This document shows positions 1 to 9,180 of a stretch of 64,000 bases of DNA, piece by piece. The notes under the pieces were generated by a model. The model saw only the letters and a list, made by a program, of their open reading frames with translations. It had not been told where the DNA came from and ran no database searches. Each line of letters begins with the position of its first letter. Within the stretch, counting starts at the first letter, position 1. The translations under genes were made by a program, and so were the position numbers. The stretch is from Oscillospiraceae bacterium (lineage in GTDB: Bacteria > Bacillota > Clostridia > Oscillospirales > Acutalibacteraceae): NCBI GenBank assembly GCA_902792905.1, contig CADBBH010000001.1, forward strand, positions 186,001 to 250,000, written 5' to 3'.

Positions 1-564
1 CCCATCTGGCTCGCATCCTATTCAGACACCGCCAAATGGGACGGCGATTACATTATGTGGCAGTATACCGGCAAAGGCATCTGCGACGGTATCAGTGGCT
101 ACGTAGACCGCAGTTTTTATTATATAAAAGACGGCACCAAGGTTGAAGATTTCAGAGTTCACTCTTCTAAAACCACAGTCTATCTCGGAGAAACCGGTCA
201 GGTTTCGGCGTTTATTGACAGAGACTATTATGTGTCGCTCGGTTGCAAAGTCAGTGATGTAACCTGGACTTCTTCCGACGAGGCGGTAATGACAGTAGCT
301 TCCGACGGCACTCTGACAGCGGTCGCAACCGGTTCGGTTACAATCACCGGCACAGTGACTGTTTCTGTCCCGAATCCGGATGCTCCCGGCACCTACGTCG
401 ATATGGTACTTACCAAGTATCTTAACCTTGCAGCAACTGAAAAACCGCCCGAGCCCGATCCGGCCAATGCGGGAAACATTATAGAAATGCTGCTTAATTT
501 CTTTATGATGTTTGCAAAACTGATTGCAAGGCTGTTTTCGGCAATTGCCGGAAATGCCGGTTAA
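1..564 (+). CDS. GH25-type lysozyme (muramidase), C-terminal part, with Ig-like (BIG2) domain
   Basis: The gene runs in from the left edge, so its start and its catalytic Asp/Glu region are missing. The first about 38 visible residues (PIWLASY, then WQYTGKG, then a VDRS stretch) match the last strands of a GH25 N-acetylmuramidase barrel, where WQYT...G and VD are family landmarks. Next comes about 85 residues with the pattern of a bacterial Ig-like BIG2 domain (VTWTSSDEAV, GTLTAVATG). A proline-rich linker leads into a hydrophobic tail (IIEMLLNFFMMFAKLIARLF) that may sit at the membrane. Such proteins are usually exported and cleave peptidoglycan; here the export signal lies outside the window. 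The enzyme could serve cell-wall remodelling or, less likely, be a phage remnant, since no phage genes are nearby. A rho-independent terminator follows. Confidence 0.75.
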   Translation, partial: PIWLASYSDTAKWDGDYIMWQYTGKGICDGISGYVDRSFYYIKDGTKVEDFRVHSSKTTVYLGETGQVSAFIDRDYYVSLGCKVSDVTWTSSDEAVMTVASDGTLTAVATGSVTITGTVTVSVPNPDAPGTYVDMVLTKYLNLAATEKPPEPDPANAGNIIEMLLNFFMMFAKLIARLFSAIAGNAG

Positions 565-594
565 TCCGCTTCATCCATACAGAATAGATTTACG

Positions 595-620
595 GCCTGC
601 CATATGGGCAGGCTTTTTTT
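595..620 (+). terminator. Rho-independent terminator of the lysozyme gene
   Basis: GCCTGCC (595-601) pairs with GGCAGGC (607-613) around a five-base loop and is followed by seven T residues (614-620). It sits 31 bases after the lysozyme stop codon. Confidence 0.85.
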
Positions 621-838
621 ACTAAAAAGGTATGATTTTTATAATAGTCAGTGTGAATTATGCACAATGATAAATATAATAATTTATGCAAATTTACAAA
701 AAGTTTACTTTTTATGCAACAAAATAGCCTTATTTTTACACTAATATATGTAGAACGCAAAAATGTATTTCACGGTTAGGATGGCTGCGAAATGCACTCA
801 ACTGAAATAATGCTCACAGATTAAGGAAGGTTCACGCA

Positions 839-1366
839 ATGATTTTTGACAGAAAAGCAAAAGCTATGCCCGACTACTATTTCAGGCATCTGCTTGATAT
901 CACGCCTGATGACATTAAGAATATGGGAGCCGAGGCGATAGCTGTTGACCTCGACAACACCGCAGTTTTCTTCGGCTCATTCAGACTTGAAGAAGGCGTT
1001 CGCGAGTGGACAGCAAATATGCTCCGTTCGGGTATTAAAGTCATAATAGTTTCAAATACGCTCAACAGCAGAGCGTTCATTCTCTCAAAGCAGATGTGCA
1101 ATGTCGGCTTCATCGCTCTCTCACTCAAGCCGTCCCCCAGAGGAATCGAAAACGCCTCCCGCCGTCTCGGCGTGCCCGCCGAAAAAATTGCTATGATAGG
1201 CGATAAACTTTCGAGCGATATTCTCGCCGCAAACAGGGCCGGGGCAATCGCGGTCAAGGTTGATAATCTCAGACATTATTACGAGAAAGAAAACAACATC
1301 CCGAAATATGCCGCAACAGCAGCAACCGTTGCAGCAGCGGCGGCAGTGATTTCCGTATTAAAATAA
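839..1366 (+). CDS. yqeG: YqeG family HAD-IIIA phosphatase
   Basis: A 175-residue protein of the HAD superfamily, class IIIA, matching YqeG of Firmicutes in length and motifs. Motif I is D37-L-D39-N40-T41, motif II is V-S72-N, the motif III lysine is K97 in KPSP, and motif IV is G121-D122 followed by D127. The family is predicted to dephosphorylate a small phosphorylated substrate in the cytoplasm; the natural substrate is not established. The C-terminus carries an alanine-rich hydrophobic stretch (about 155-172) that is unusual for a soluble HAD enzyme and might touch the membrane. The start is supported by an AAGGAAGG ribosome binding site about 8 bases upstream. The gene stands alone between two terminators. 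I saw no convincing promoter in the 274-base AT-rich region upstream. Confidence 0.9.
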   Translation: MIFDRKAKAMPDYYFRHLLDITPDDIKNMGAEAIAVDLDNTAVFFGSFRLEEGVREWTANMLRSGIKVIIVSNTLNSRAFILSKQMCNVGFIALSLKPSPRGIENASRRLGVPAEKIAMIGDKLSSDILAANRAGAIAVKVDNLRHYYEKENNIPKYAATAATVAAAAAVISVLK

Positions 1367-1415
1367 CAATAACCTCCTCTTGATAATAAAAGTAATTCGT
1401 CAAACAAAAAACAGT

Positions 1416-1447
1416 CCGCAGAACTTACCGGTTTCTGCGGAGTGTTT
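1416..1447 (+). terminator. Terminator between yqeG and the convergent peptidase gene
   Basis: CCGCAGAA (1416-1423) and TTCTGCGG (1433-1440) form an eight-pair stem with a nine-base loop, followed by a T-rich tract on the plus strand. It separates yqeG from the convergent M20 peptidase gene. Confidence 0.75.
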
Positions 1448-1464
1448 CTTTTATATGAAAATAA

Positions 1465-2922
1465 TTATTTATGATTCTTCATTATATACTTATAGCATTT
1501 GACAGCTTCAGCGAGCGCATCGGTGTTGATACTCTCATTTGCCGCGTGCATAGCATCCATCTGATCGGGTTGAGCTCTTATCGGACAAAGACGGATGCAA
1601 TTATCGGTTATCGGCTCAAATTTGCGGCAGTCTGTGCCGCCCGCCATATAGTACGGCGTAAAGCAGAAGCCGGGATAGCAGGCGTGAATGCATTCTTCGA
1701 TATATCTGAATTCCTCGCCGTGGGAATCTGTAATTCCCGAAGCACTCGAGCCCTTGATAACCTCTGCCTCAAGATCGTATTTGGCAGCGATTTTTTTAAG
1801 CACGTCAAGACAGGAATCAAGATTCTGCTGGATTGACGGTCTGATATTCGCCACGACATACGCTTCGGCGGGAATAACATTTGCCGCCTCTGAACCGCCG
1901 CTCATGGTGAATACGATTGTGGTTCTTAGGAACGCGTTTGCCATCGGAGAAAACTTAGGCATCACCCAGCCGACAAGCGGCTTGAAAAGCCAGAGATTGC
2001 CGAGCAGAAGGCGGAGCGGGAATGTGAGATAAGGGGCTAGATGCGCAAACATATCATCCACAATGGGAACAAATTGCTTCTTGAAAGGATTCTTCTTTTC
2101 GATTTCGCAGACAAATGCCGAGAGGCGGGCAATCGGATTACCGGGAACGGGAGTCGATGAATGGCCGCCTTTGCCCTTGGCGGTGAATTTAATATGGGCC
2201 GAGCCCTTTTCGACAACACCCGCAGCAACGACATTTGTGCTGATGCCGGGAATGAGTCCGCTGACTATCGCACCGCCCTCATCCATAGCAAAAGCGAGGC
2301 GAATTCCTTTTTCCTTGAACCAGTTTACAACCTTTTCGGCTCCGCCGCCGGAATTCTCCTCATTTACCGAGCAGGTAAGATATATATCTCTCGGTGGTGT
2401 GAAACCCTCGGCAATAAGCTCCTCAACTGCCTGCCACTCAGAGAAAACAGTGCATTTGCAGTCAAACGCTCCTCTGCCGTGAACCCTGCCGTCGGCAATC
2501 TCTCCGGAAAAAGGAGGGTACTTCCACGTCCCGTCGTCAGGAGCGGGAACCACATCCTGATGACCCATAAAGAGCAGAGGCTCTTTGGAGGAATCAGCGC
2601 CCTTCCAGCGAAGAATCAAGTTGCGGTCAATATCGGTTACTTCAAGAGTCTTGAATATCAGCGGGAATTTTTCGCGCATAACCGCGTGAAGTTTTTCAAA
2701 TCTTTCAAGATCGGTTTCATCGGGTTCGGCAGAAACAGTCGGCACCTTTACCATTGCCGAAAGCTTTTCGGCATAGAGTTTCTCCTCCTCGGGAGTATAA
2801 TCGACATTCACTGCCTTTTCAGGAAGTATCGCCTTGATGGATATCGCTCTGATTACCGCGATTATCAATAAAACCGCGAATACGGCAACTATACCGAGCA
2901 GAGCAAACAGCACATATTTCAT
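1465..2922 (-). CDS. Membrane-anchored M20 family metallopeptidase (PM20D1/carboxypeptidase S-like)
   Basis: A 485-residue zinc-dependent peptidase or amidohydrolase of family M20. Residues 3-28 form one N-terminal hydrophobic segment, so the enzyme is probably tethered to the membrane with its catalytic part outside, or it has an uncleaved signal. Metal and catalytic residues are visible: G-H121-Q-D123-VVP, D154 in GRGAFD, and the E188-E189 pair in VNEEN. The length and the HQDVVP signature fit the PM20D1/carboxypeptidase S branch rather than DapE or PepT. It likely hydrolyses N-acyl amino acids or short peptides; the substrate is not predictable. The gene lies 51 bases after ntpD on the same strand, separated by a hairpin, so it may receive some read-through from the V-ATPase operon. 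The ribosome binding site is a modest AAAGGAATGAG. Confidence 0.85.
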   Translation of the reverse strand: MKYVLFALLGIVAVFAVLLIIAVIRAISIKAILPEKAVNVDYTPEEEKLYAEKLSAMVKVPTVSAEPDETDLERFEKLHAVMREKFPLIFKTLEVTDIDRNLILRWKGADSSKEPLLFMGHQDVVPAPDDGTWKYPPFSGEIADGRVHGRGAFDCKCTVFSEWQAVEELIAEGFTPPRDIYLTCSVNEENSGGGAEKVVNWFKEKGIRLAFAMDEGGAIVSGLIPGISTNVVAAGVVEKGSAHIKFTAKGKGGHSSTPVPGNPIARLSAFVCEIEKKNPFKKQFVPIVDDMFAHLAPYLTFPLRLLLGNLWLFKPLVGWVMPKFSPMANAFLRTTIVFTMSGGSEAANVIPAEAYVVANIRPSIQQNLDSCLDVLKKIAAKYDLEAEVIKGSSASGITDSHGEEFRYIEECIHACYPGFCFTPYYMAGGTDCRKFEPITDNCIRLCPIRAQPDQMDAMHAANESINTDALAEAVKCYKYIMKNHK

Positions 2923-2943
2923 ATTCTCATTCCTTTACCGGAA

Positions 2944-2968
2944 ATTCCGGGTCGATATAACCCGGAAT
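2944..2968 (-). terminator. Hairpin between ntpD and the M20 peptidase gene (possible weak terminator)
   Basis: ATTCCGGGT (2944-2952) is perfectly complementary to ACCCGGAAT (2960-2968) with a seven-base loop. On the minus strand no long T run follows, so it may be a partial terminator, an attenuator or an mRNA-stabilising hairpin at the end of the V-ATPase message. Confidence 0.5.
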
Positions 2969-2973
2969 CCGTT

Positions 2974-3627
2974 TTACTGATTATAGTGATGAGCCTCGTT
3001 GAGCATCATATCCTTGACCTTCATAAGGCGCGTGGTGGTGCTTCTCTCATTCTCATCAAGTTTCATTGAAATATACTTTATCGTCTCTTCGTATCTCGGA
3101 ATCATAACGTGCTCAAGGGCGTTGACCCTGCGGCGCGTTTTTTCTATTTCGTCCGCCATAAGGCGGCAGGATTTCTCGATTTCCGCAAGGCGTATCATCT
3201 TCGGCATAATATCCGAGAGCGCTTTTACAGCGATATCGAGCTCGCCCGAAGTCTCACTGAAGCCATAGGAATAGATATCGTGCTCATTCGCGGTCCTGAA
3301 CTTCACATCAAAGGCCGGAATCATAACACTCATCACATTCTTCTCAGCAACATTGAGATACATCTCCTGAGTCGGGAGCATAAGCGCCACATCGAGCGAT
3401 TTGTCGCTCATAACGCATCTGGCGACGCTCATAGCCGTATTCGCCTGAGCAATCCCCTGCTCCACCTCTTTGCGCAGTTCTTTATTCTCACGGACTTTTT
3501 CGAGGAAAATGCGCATTAGCTCATCGCGCTTATCCTTGAGAAGCTTGTGTCCCCTGCGGGCCGTGACAAGTTTTCTCTTGAGATTGGTGAGCTCCATACG
3601 GGTGGGATTGACATTCATTATTGCCAT
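2974..3627 (-). CDS. ntpD: V-type ATP synthase subunit D (central stalk)
   Basis: A 217-residue subunit D of the V/A-type ATPase. It opens with the family signature NVNPTRMELTNLKRKL and is built of two long helices flanking a short central region, as expected for the rotor shaft that passes through the A3B3 hexamer and couples ATP turnover to rotation of the K ring. Length is normal (about 200-225). It is the last gene of the V-ATPase operon, 12 bases after ntpB, and is followed by a hairpin. The N-terminal MAIMNVNP allows two start codons; the first, at 3627, is closest to relatives that begin a few residues before NVNPTR. Confidence 0.96.
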   Translation of the reverse strand: MAIMNVNPTRMELTNLKRKLVTARRGHKLLKDKRDELMRIFLEKVRENKELRKEVEQGIAQANTAMSVARCVMSDKSLDVALMLPTQEMYLNVAEKNVMSVMIPAFDVKFRTANEHDIYSYGFSETSGELDIAVKALSDIMPKMIRLAEIEKSCRLMADEIEKTRRRVNALEHVMIPRYEETIKYISMKLDENERSTTTRLMKVKDMMLNEAHHYNQ

Positions 3628-3639
3628 ATCATCACCCCG

Positions 3640-5013
3640 TCAGACTTTGCCGTAATACTTATCGAGGAAGGCGTCGCTGATTCTTCTGAGCTCGCTTCTC
3701 GGAAGGATTTCAAGCAGTTTCCAGCCGATGTCGAGAGTTTCCTCGATGTCTCTGTTGGTTTCATAACCCTGTGAAACATAAACGCTCTCAAACTCATCCG
3801 CGAACTTAGCATAGAGCTTATCCATATCGGTAAGCGCGGCTTCACCGAGAACGACCATAAGTTCCTTTGCATCCTTACCTCTGGCATAGGCAGAGAAAAT
3901 CTGGTTCATGGTATTTGAATGATCTTCTCTTGTCTTGCCCTCACCGATACCCTTATCTTTAAGTCTTGAAAGTGAGGGAAGAACATTGATGGGCGGATTG
4001 ACGCCTTTTCTGTAAAGCTCACGGTCGAGAATAATCTGACCCTCGGTGATGTAACCTGTAAGGTCGGGAATCGGATGTGTCTTATCATCTTCGGGCATTG
4101 TGAGAATCGGAATCATGGTGATTGAGCCCTCTTTGCCTCTCTGTCTGCCGGCTCTCTCGTAGATTGATGCAAGATCCGTATACATATATCCGGGATAGCC
4201 ACGGCGGCCGGGAACCTCTTTACGCGCGGCGGAAACCTCACGCAGAGCGTCCGCATAGTTCGTGATATCTGTCAGGATAACGAGAACATGCATTCCCTTA
4301 TCAAAAGCAAGATACTCGGCTGCTGTCAGCGCCATCTTGGGGGTAGCGATTCTCTCAATTGCGGGGTCGTTGGCAAGATTTGAGAACATAACAGTTCTGT
4401 CAAGAGCACCGGTTGAGCGGAATGACTGAACAAAGTAGTCACTCTCCTCGAAAGTTATACCCATAGCAGCGAAAACGACCGCAAACTGTTCATCCTTGCC
4501 TCTTACCTTTGACTGCCTCGCAATCTGCGCGGCGAGCTGAGCATGGGGAAGACCGCTCATTGAGAAAATAGGAAGCTTCTGACCTCTGACGAGGGTGTTG
4601 AGGCCGTCGATGGCGGAAACACCTGTCTGAATGAATTCCTGCGGATAGCTTCTTGCCGCGGGATTGATGGGGACACCGTTTACATCCATTCTCTTTTCGG
4701 GGATAATTTCGGGACCGCCGTCAATAGGTCTGCCGAGACCGTCAAAAACTCTGCCGAGCATATCGAGCGAGAGACCGAGTTCCATCTGTCTGCCCGTAAA
4801 ACGCACGACGCTGTCGGCAAGGTTGATACCGGTTGAATCTTCAAAAAGCTGAACGAGGGCATTCGTGCCGTCAATCTCAAGTACGCGGCATCTTCTTTTT
4901 TCACCGTCAGCGAGTTCGATTTCACCGAGTTCGTTATATGCTACACCTTCAACTTCACGCACGAGCATAAGGGGACCCGCTACTTCCTGAATAGTTCTGT
5001 ATTCTTTAGGCAT
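3640..5013 (-). CDS. ntpB: V-type ATP synthase subunit B (regulatory nucleotide-binding subunit)
   Basis: A 457-residue subunit B, the non-catalytic partner of subunit A in the A3B3 head. It carries the expected [17 protein letters not shown] segment in place of a Walker A P-loop, and the conserved [23 protein letters not shown] block near the nucleotide interface. Length matches the family (about 455-460). The ATG overlaps the ntpA stop codon by one base (TGATG), and its ribosome binding site AGGAGG lies inside the end of ntpA, which points to translational coupling and near-equal production of A and B. Confidence 0.97.
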   Translation of the reverse strand: MPKEYRTIQEVAGPLMLVREVEGVAYNELGEIELADGEKRRCRVLEIDGTNALVQLFEDSTGINLADSVVRFTGRQMELGLSLDMLGRVFDGLGRPIDGGPEIIPEKRMDVNGVPINPAARSYPQEFIQTGVSAIDGLNTLVRGQKLPIFSMSGLPHAQLAAQIARQSKVRGKDEQFAVVFAAMGITFEESDYFVQSFRSTGALDRTVMFSNLANDPAIERIATPKMALTAAEYLAFDKGMHVLVILTDITNYADALREVSAARKEVPGRRGYPGYMYTDLASIYERAGRQRGKEGSITMIPILTMPEDDKTHPIPDLTGYITEGQIILDRELYRKGVNPPINVLPSLSRLKDKGIGEGKTREDHSNTMNQIFSAYARGKDAKELMVVLGEAALTDMDKLYAKFADEFESVYVSQGYETNRDIEETLDIGWKLLEILPRSELRRISDAFLDKYYGKV

Positions 5014-6785
5014 CAGTAATCCTCCTTATTGGACTCGGCGACTTTAATCTGATAGCTGAGGTCGTCGGAAATCTTTTTGAATTCGTCGTTTACGCTCTCT
5101 TCTGGAACGTATTTGAATCTGCCTATAGCCTCTCGGACGGGCAGGGCGACTATCTCGTTGATATTCGCGCCGTTTCCCAGAGCGGCAAGTGATTCGTCAT
5201 AGTATTTGATGACCAGTTTCATCATGCAATACTGTTTGTTAAGCGATGTATAGGTATCAACCTCGTGGAAAGCAAGCTGGTGGAGGAAATCCTCACGGAT
5301 TGACCTCGCCGCCTCCATCTTGAGACGGTCGGACGGTGAAAGAGCATCCATACCGACGAGCTTGACTATCTCATCAAGCGATGCCTCATCCGAAAGCAAA
5401 GCCATAATCCTGCCGCGCAGGGTTGTCCACTCGGGATTGACATTTTCATTGAACCACTTGCCGAGCGAATCGGCGTAGTTTGAATAACTGGTAAGCCAGT
5501 TGATTGCCGGGAAATGTCTCTTATATGCGAGAGCCGAATCAAGTCCCCAGAATACCTTTACGATACGAAGGGTTGCCTGGGAGACGGGCTCCGAAATGTC
5601 ACCGCCGGGAGGTGAAACCGCGCCGATAACCGAAAGGGCACCCTCGCGCTCATCAGAGCCGAGCGAGACAACTCTGCCTGCTCTCTCATAGAACTGAGCC
5701 AGACGGCTGCCGAGGTATGCGGGATATCCCTCTTCGCCGGGCATCTCTTCAAGACGGCCTGACATTTCGCGAAGAGCTTCGGCCCATCTCGATGTTGAAT
5801 CCGCCATAAGAGCGACCGAATAGCCCATATCCCTGAAGTATTCCGCAATCGTTATGCCTGTATAAATCGATGCTTCACGCGCGGCAACGGGCATATCGGA
5901 GGTGTTTGCGATAAGAACGGTTCTCTCCATAAGAGATCTGCCGGTATGCGGATCGATAAGTTCGGGAAACTCATTGAGAACGTCTGTCATTTCATTTCCG
6001 CGCTCGCCGCAGCCGATATATACGACTATGTCGGCCTCAGCCCATTTTGCAAGCTGATGCTGGGTAACGGTTTTGCCGCTGCCGAAGGGGCCGGGTATTG
6101 CCGCGACACCACCCTTCGCTATCGGGAAGAGTGCATCAACAACGCGCTGACCTGTAACGAGCGGGATATCGGGTGAAATTTTCTTTGCATAAGGTCTGCC
6201 GCGGCGGACAGGCCATTTTTGCATAAGCGTAAGAGCGATTTCTTTGCCGTCGCCGGTCTTTACCGAGCCGATTTTATCGGTAATCTTATATTCGCCCGCG
6301 TTTATTTCGGAAACCGTGCCCGAAACAGCGGGAGGAACCATTATCTTATGAAGAACGACATCGGTCTCCTTTACGGTGCCGATTATGTCACCTCCGGTAA
6401 CTTTGTCGCCCTCTTTTACGCAGGGTTCAAAATTCCAGATGGCGTCTCTGTCAAGAGCGGGAACCTCTATACCTCTGGTGAGGTTGTTACCGGCAAGCTC
6501 TCTGATTTTTTCGAGCGGTCTCTGGATACCGTCGAATATACCTTTGATAAGACCGGGGCCAAGCTCAACACTCAGCGGTTCTTCGGTAGATTCGACGGGC
6601 TCGCCGGTCTTGATGCCGGAAGTCTCTTCGTAAACCTGAATGGACGCCCTGTCGCCGCGCATCTCGATAATCTCGCCGATAAGACGGGAATCGGATACGC
6701 GCACAACGTCAAACATATTGGCGTCTCTCATACCGGAAGCCACTACAAGCGGGCCGGCAATTTTGGTTATAACACCGGTACTCAT
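5013..6785 (-). CDS. ntpA: V-type ATP synthase subunit A (catalytic)
   Basis: The 590-residue catalytic subunit of the V-type ATPase. The Walker A loop G232-PFGSGKT239 is the A-subunit form, preceded by the A-specific bulge region (about 115-195). Downstream are the catalytic GERGNEM and the [15 protein letters not shown] blocks found in all V/A-type A subunits. It hydrolyses (or makes) ATP at the head of the complex in the cytoplasm. The preceding gene is subunit F and the next, overlapping by one base, is subunit B, the canonical order in Enterococcus-type ntp operons. Confidence 0.97.
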   Translation of the reverse strand: MSTGVITKIAGPLVVASGMRDANMFDVVRVSDSRLIGEIIEMRGDRASIQVYEETSGIKTGEPVESTEEPLSVELGPGLIKGIFDGIQRPLEKIRELAGNNLTRGIEVPALDRDAIWNFEPCVKEGDKVTGGDIIGTVKETDVVLHKIMVPPAVSGTVSEINAGEYKITDKIGSVKTGDGKEIALTLMQKWPVRRGRPYAKKISPDIPLVTGQRVVDALFPIAKGGVAAIPGPFGSGKTVTQHQLAKWAEADIVVYIGCGERGNEMTDVLNEFPELIDPHTGRSLMERTVLIANTSDMPVAAREASIYTGITIAEYFRDMGYSVALMADSTSRWAEALREMSGRLEEMPGEEGYPAYLGSRLAQFYERAGRVVSLGSDEREGALSVIGAVSPPGGDISEPVSQATLRIVKVFWGLDSALAYKRHFPAINWLTSYSNYADSLGKWFNENVNPEWTTLRGRIMALLSDEASLDEIVKLVGMDALSPSDRLKMEAARSIREDFLHQLAFHEVDTYTSLNKQYCMMKLVIKYYDESLAALGNGANINEIVALPVREAIGRFKYVPEESVNDEFKKISDDLSYQIKVAESNKEDY

Positions 6786-6804
6786 ATTAAATCATACCTT
6801 TCTG

Positions 6805-7116
6805 TCAGGATAAAATATCGCTGCCTACGGCCTTCTCGACAAATTTGCTTACATTGTCGAGACCGAGGCCTGTATTGCCTCTTACACCCGGAATCGGGAT
6901 GATTGCGGGCAGAGGTCTTGAAGCGTAGCGCTCAAGTTCGGCGGACATCTCCGCCGCGAGTTGCTCCGTGATATATATTACTGCGTAATCCGCCTCCGCA
7001 AGCCCCCTGAGGATTTTTGTCCCCTCGGCGGCACCGTCTGCGGGAAAAATATTGACTCCGAGCGAGGCAAAGCCGTAAATGCTGTCTTTATCGCCGAGCG
7101 CGGCTATCTTATACAT
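6805..7116 (-). CDS. ntpG: V-type ATP synthase subunit F (central stalk; NtpG type)
   Basis: A 103-residue protein with the subunit F pattern: an N-terminal ALGDKDSIYGFASLG strand-loop and a C-terminal PIIPIPG motif. It binds subunit D in the rotor and tunes ATPase activity. Its start overlaps the end of ntpC by eight bases, showing coupled translation; ntpA follows after 19 bases. Length is typical (about 100-105). In Enterococcus nomenclature this subunit is NtpG. Confidence 0.93.
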   Translation of the reverse strand: MYKIAALGDKDSIYGFASLGVNIFPADGAAEGTKILRGLAEADYAVIYITEQLAAEMSAELERYASRPLPAIIPIPGVRGNTGLGLDNVSKFVEKAVGSDILS

Positions 7117-8074
7117 ACAGTTCCCTCACTCTCTGCTGAATTGCGTCCTTGGGAACTCCGCTTGCCTTTGCCGAGAGAACTATTCTCACATTCTTTATTT
7201 CGGCGAGTTTTCCGTAATAATAGGAAACAACGGCATCGGGTCCGAACACTTCGTGTTTATAATCTCTCGATCTGCGGGTAATGTAATTGTCGCAGAACAT
7301 TTCAAGAGCCGTAAAATCTCCGTCTGCGTATTCTGCAAGAATTTCGAGGCCGGCATCCGTTAAAAACTGAGACAATTCCTCTTTTTCATAAACTGCATTC
7401 ACAAGCTTTGCGGAGTCGAGTTTACCGCATCCGTTTACGGCATCAAGAGCAAACTGCTTTGACTTGCCTGTAGAAGCGCATCGTCTCGCGGTTTTTATAT
7501 CGGAAACGGCAGCTGTCAGAGTGTGGATTTCGGTAAGCAGAGCGCTCTCGGATTTTTCAGCAAATCTGAGTTTTGCCGCGGCGCACTCCTTATCAATTAT
7601 AATCTCCGTAAGCTGACCGCTCTGCTTCTCAGTATAAGCATGATACGCTTTATCGGCACAGGATGCAAGATAATCGGGAAGCAGGGAGAAATCACCTTCG
7701 TCAATTGCTTTGACTATGGTTTCTGCAGGACAAATTGACGGTACAGTCATATACTGCGCTATTTCATAATCGGAGAATTTTGCTTTTATTGCGGCTTTGA
7801 GATTCGCAAAATCGTTGCCGACAATCAAAGCATCGAGAAGCGTTTTGTCCGGCACGCTGTTTGCAATAAAGTCCCATAATGACGCGTTTTCTGTCTCGCA
7901 GATATCATAAGCGGACGTTCCGGACGGCTCGGTCCAGCCCTTGTCGGTCAATATTCTCAAGGCGGCGCTGTAGCTTTCCGCGGAAATCAGGCGTTCAAAA
8001 TCCTGCTGAGAAAGCATCTTCAGCTCGTTTGCCCTGATTCTCGCCACGGCGTAAGCATATTCGGTTTCACGCAT
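7109..8074 (-). CDS. ntpC: V-type ATP synthase subunit C (rotor socket, d-type)
   Basis: A 321-residue subunit C (also called d), which sits as a funnel on the K ring and receives the D-F shaft. Family signs are the N-terminal YAYAVARIRANELKML block and the C-terminal DNYIT...VVSYYYGKLAEIKNVRIVLSAKA segment, typical of the ATP-synt AC39 family. Length is slightly under the usual 330-350. It lies 16 bases after ntpE and overlaps ntpG by eight bases. Confidence 0.94.
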   Translation of the reverse strand: MRETEYAYAVARIRANELKMLSQQDFERLISAESYSAALRILTDKGWTEPSGTSAYDICETENASLWDFIANSVPDKTLLDALIVGNDFANLKAAIKAKFSDYEIAQYMTVPSICPAETIVKAIDEGDFSLLPDYLASCADKAYHAYTEKQSGQLTEIIIDKECAAAKLRFAEKSESALLTEIHTLTAAVSDIKTARRCASTGKSKQFALDAVNGCGKLDSAKLVNAVYEKEELSQFLTDAGLEILAEYADGDFTALEMFCDNYITRRSRDYKHEVFGPDAVVSYYYGKLAEIKNVRIVLSAKASGVPKDAIQQRVRELYV

Positions 8075-8090
8075 TATCGTTCACCGCCTG

Positions 8091-8681
8091 TCAAAAAATA
8101 ATTTCGCTGATTTTTTCTTTATATATATCCGATTTCTCCTCGATGACCGATTCAAAAGAGCAGTCAATCGCAATATTGCCGTAATCGAGGAATATACCGC
8201 TTGCTATGTTTTCAGGTTTTTCCGAAAGAGTGCATTCCGCGCCCTTTGCCGCCAGCGCCTTTTTGAGATTCTCTTCAAAATCCGAAGGCATACGACCGAG
8301 ATCCTTCTCGCAGAGCGACGCAGTGCATTTACCGCTCATGGCATTCTCAGCCGCGAGTTTTATAATCGCGGGAAAATACTTATCGGCCGGGAGATTGCGA
8401 AGAGCCTCAATCAGCTTTGCCAGAGTCTCATTGACTGCCTCAACCTTTGCGGTGAGTATAGTCTGCCTCGAAATCTGGGAAGCAGCAGATTCAGCCATTC
8501 TGATAACTGCCTCGCCGTCCGCAACCGCTTTCTTTTCCGCCTCTGCGGCTATGGCCTTTTCTTTCTCTTTGGCGGCGGCAGCGATTTTTTCACATTCTTT
8601 TGCCGCTCTCGCTTCAATATCCGAACACAGCAACCCGAAATCGGTATTTATTTTTTCTAATATCTTCTCGAGTCCTGTCAT
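8091..8681 (-). CDS. ntpE: V-type ATP synthase subunit E (peripheral stalk)
   Basis: A 196-residue subunit E. The N-terminal half (about 20-75) is an alanine/lysine/glutamate-rich helix that would pair with the G/H subunit to form the peripheral stalk; the C-terminal half is the globular domain that contacts the head (ending SVIEEKSDIYKEKISEIIF). Sequence divergence is high in this family, so the call rests on composition, length and its position between ntpK and ntpC. Confidence 0.9.
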   Translation of the reverse strand: MTGLEKILEKINTDFGLLCSDIEARAAKECEKIAAAAKEKEKAIAAEAEKKAVADGEAVIRMAESAASQISRQTILTAKVEAVNETLAKLIEALRNLPADKYFPAIIKLAAENAMSGKCTASLCEKDLGRMPSDFEENLKKALAAKGAECTLSEKPENIASGIFLDYGNIAIDCSFESVIEEKSDIYKEKISEIIF

Positions 8682-8691
8682 AATTCAATCC

Positions 8692-9177
8692 TCAGGCGCC
8701 GATATTTGCAGTGACATTGAACATGGCAAGAATTGAAATAAGAAGAGCAAGAACCGCATAGGTCTCAACCATTGCGGCAAATATGATTGCCTTGCCGCTC
8801 TCCTCGGGTCTCTTCGCTACGATTGAAACGCCGGCTACGGCAGCGTTCGCCTGATGAAGCGCGGAGACAAAGCCGCAGATTGCCATAGGAAGGCAGGCAG
8901 CGAAATACATAAGACCCTGAGCGGTTGTAAGCTGGATGGGAGAGCCGCCCATAACACCTATCTGAGTTAAAAGAAGGAAGGCAATAAGGAAGCCGTAAAG
9001 GCCCTGTGTGCCGGGAAGAATTTCAAGAATAAGAACCTTGCCGAATTTTGAAGGATCCTCGGTAACTACACCTGCTGCTGCGCGACCTACGCGGCCTACA
9101 CCGATTGCGGAACCGGCTCCGCCGCCTGCTGCAGCGAGAACGCCTCCGAGAATTGCGAAGAAAATGCCGAATGACAT
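8692..9177 (-). CDS. ntpK: V-type ATP synthase subunit K (ion-translocating ring), Na+ type
   Basis: A 161-residue proteolipid with four membrane helices (two fused hairpins). The residues that bind Na+ in Enterococcus hirae NtpK (L61, T64, Q65, Q110, E139) all have counterparts here: L54, T57 and Q58 in LPGTQGLYG, Q109, and E138 in MVETYA. This strongly suggests a sodium-pumping complex, as known for that family; direct proof is not in the sequence. An extra acidic residue, E52, sits two residues before L54, where E. hirae has glutamine. The gene is 3 bases after ntpI. Confidence 0.96.
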   Translation of the reverse strand: MSFGIFFAILGGVLAAAGGGAGSAIGVGRVGRAAAGVVTEDPSKFGKVLILEILPGTQGLYGFLIAFLLLTQIGVMGGSPIQLTTAQGLMYFAACLPMAICGFVSALHQANAAVAGVSIVAKRPEESGKAIIFAAMVETYAVLALLISILAMFNVTANIGA

Positions 9178-9180
9178 AAT

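Noticed and set aside
1..620. Prophage or phage endolysin region at the left edge
   Set aside because: Only one GH25-type gene is visible and the next gene is yqeG; no phage structural or integrase genes are present.
6219..6902. Long open frames opposite to real genes (also 2161-2871, 19736-20422, 28694-29431, 33567-34208, 47018-47746)
   Set aside because: Each lies wholly or mostly opposite a gene with clear family motifs, lacks a good ribosome binding site and has an amino acid mix typical of antisense reading.
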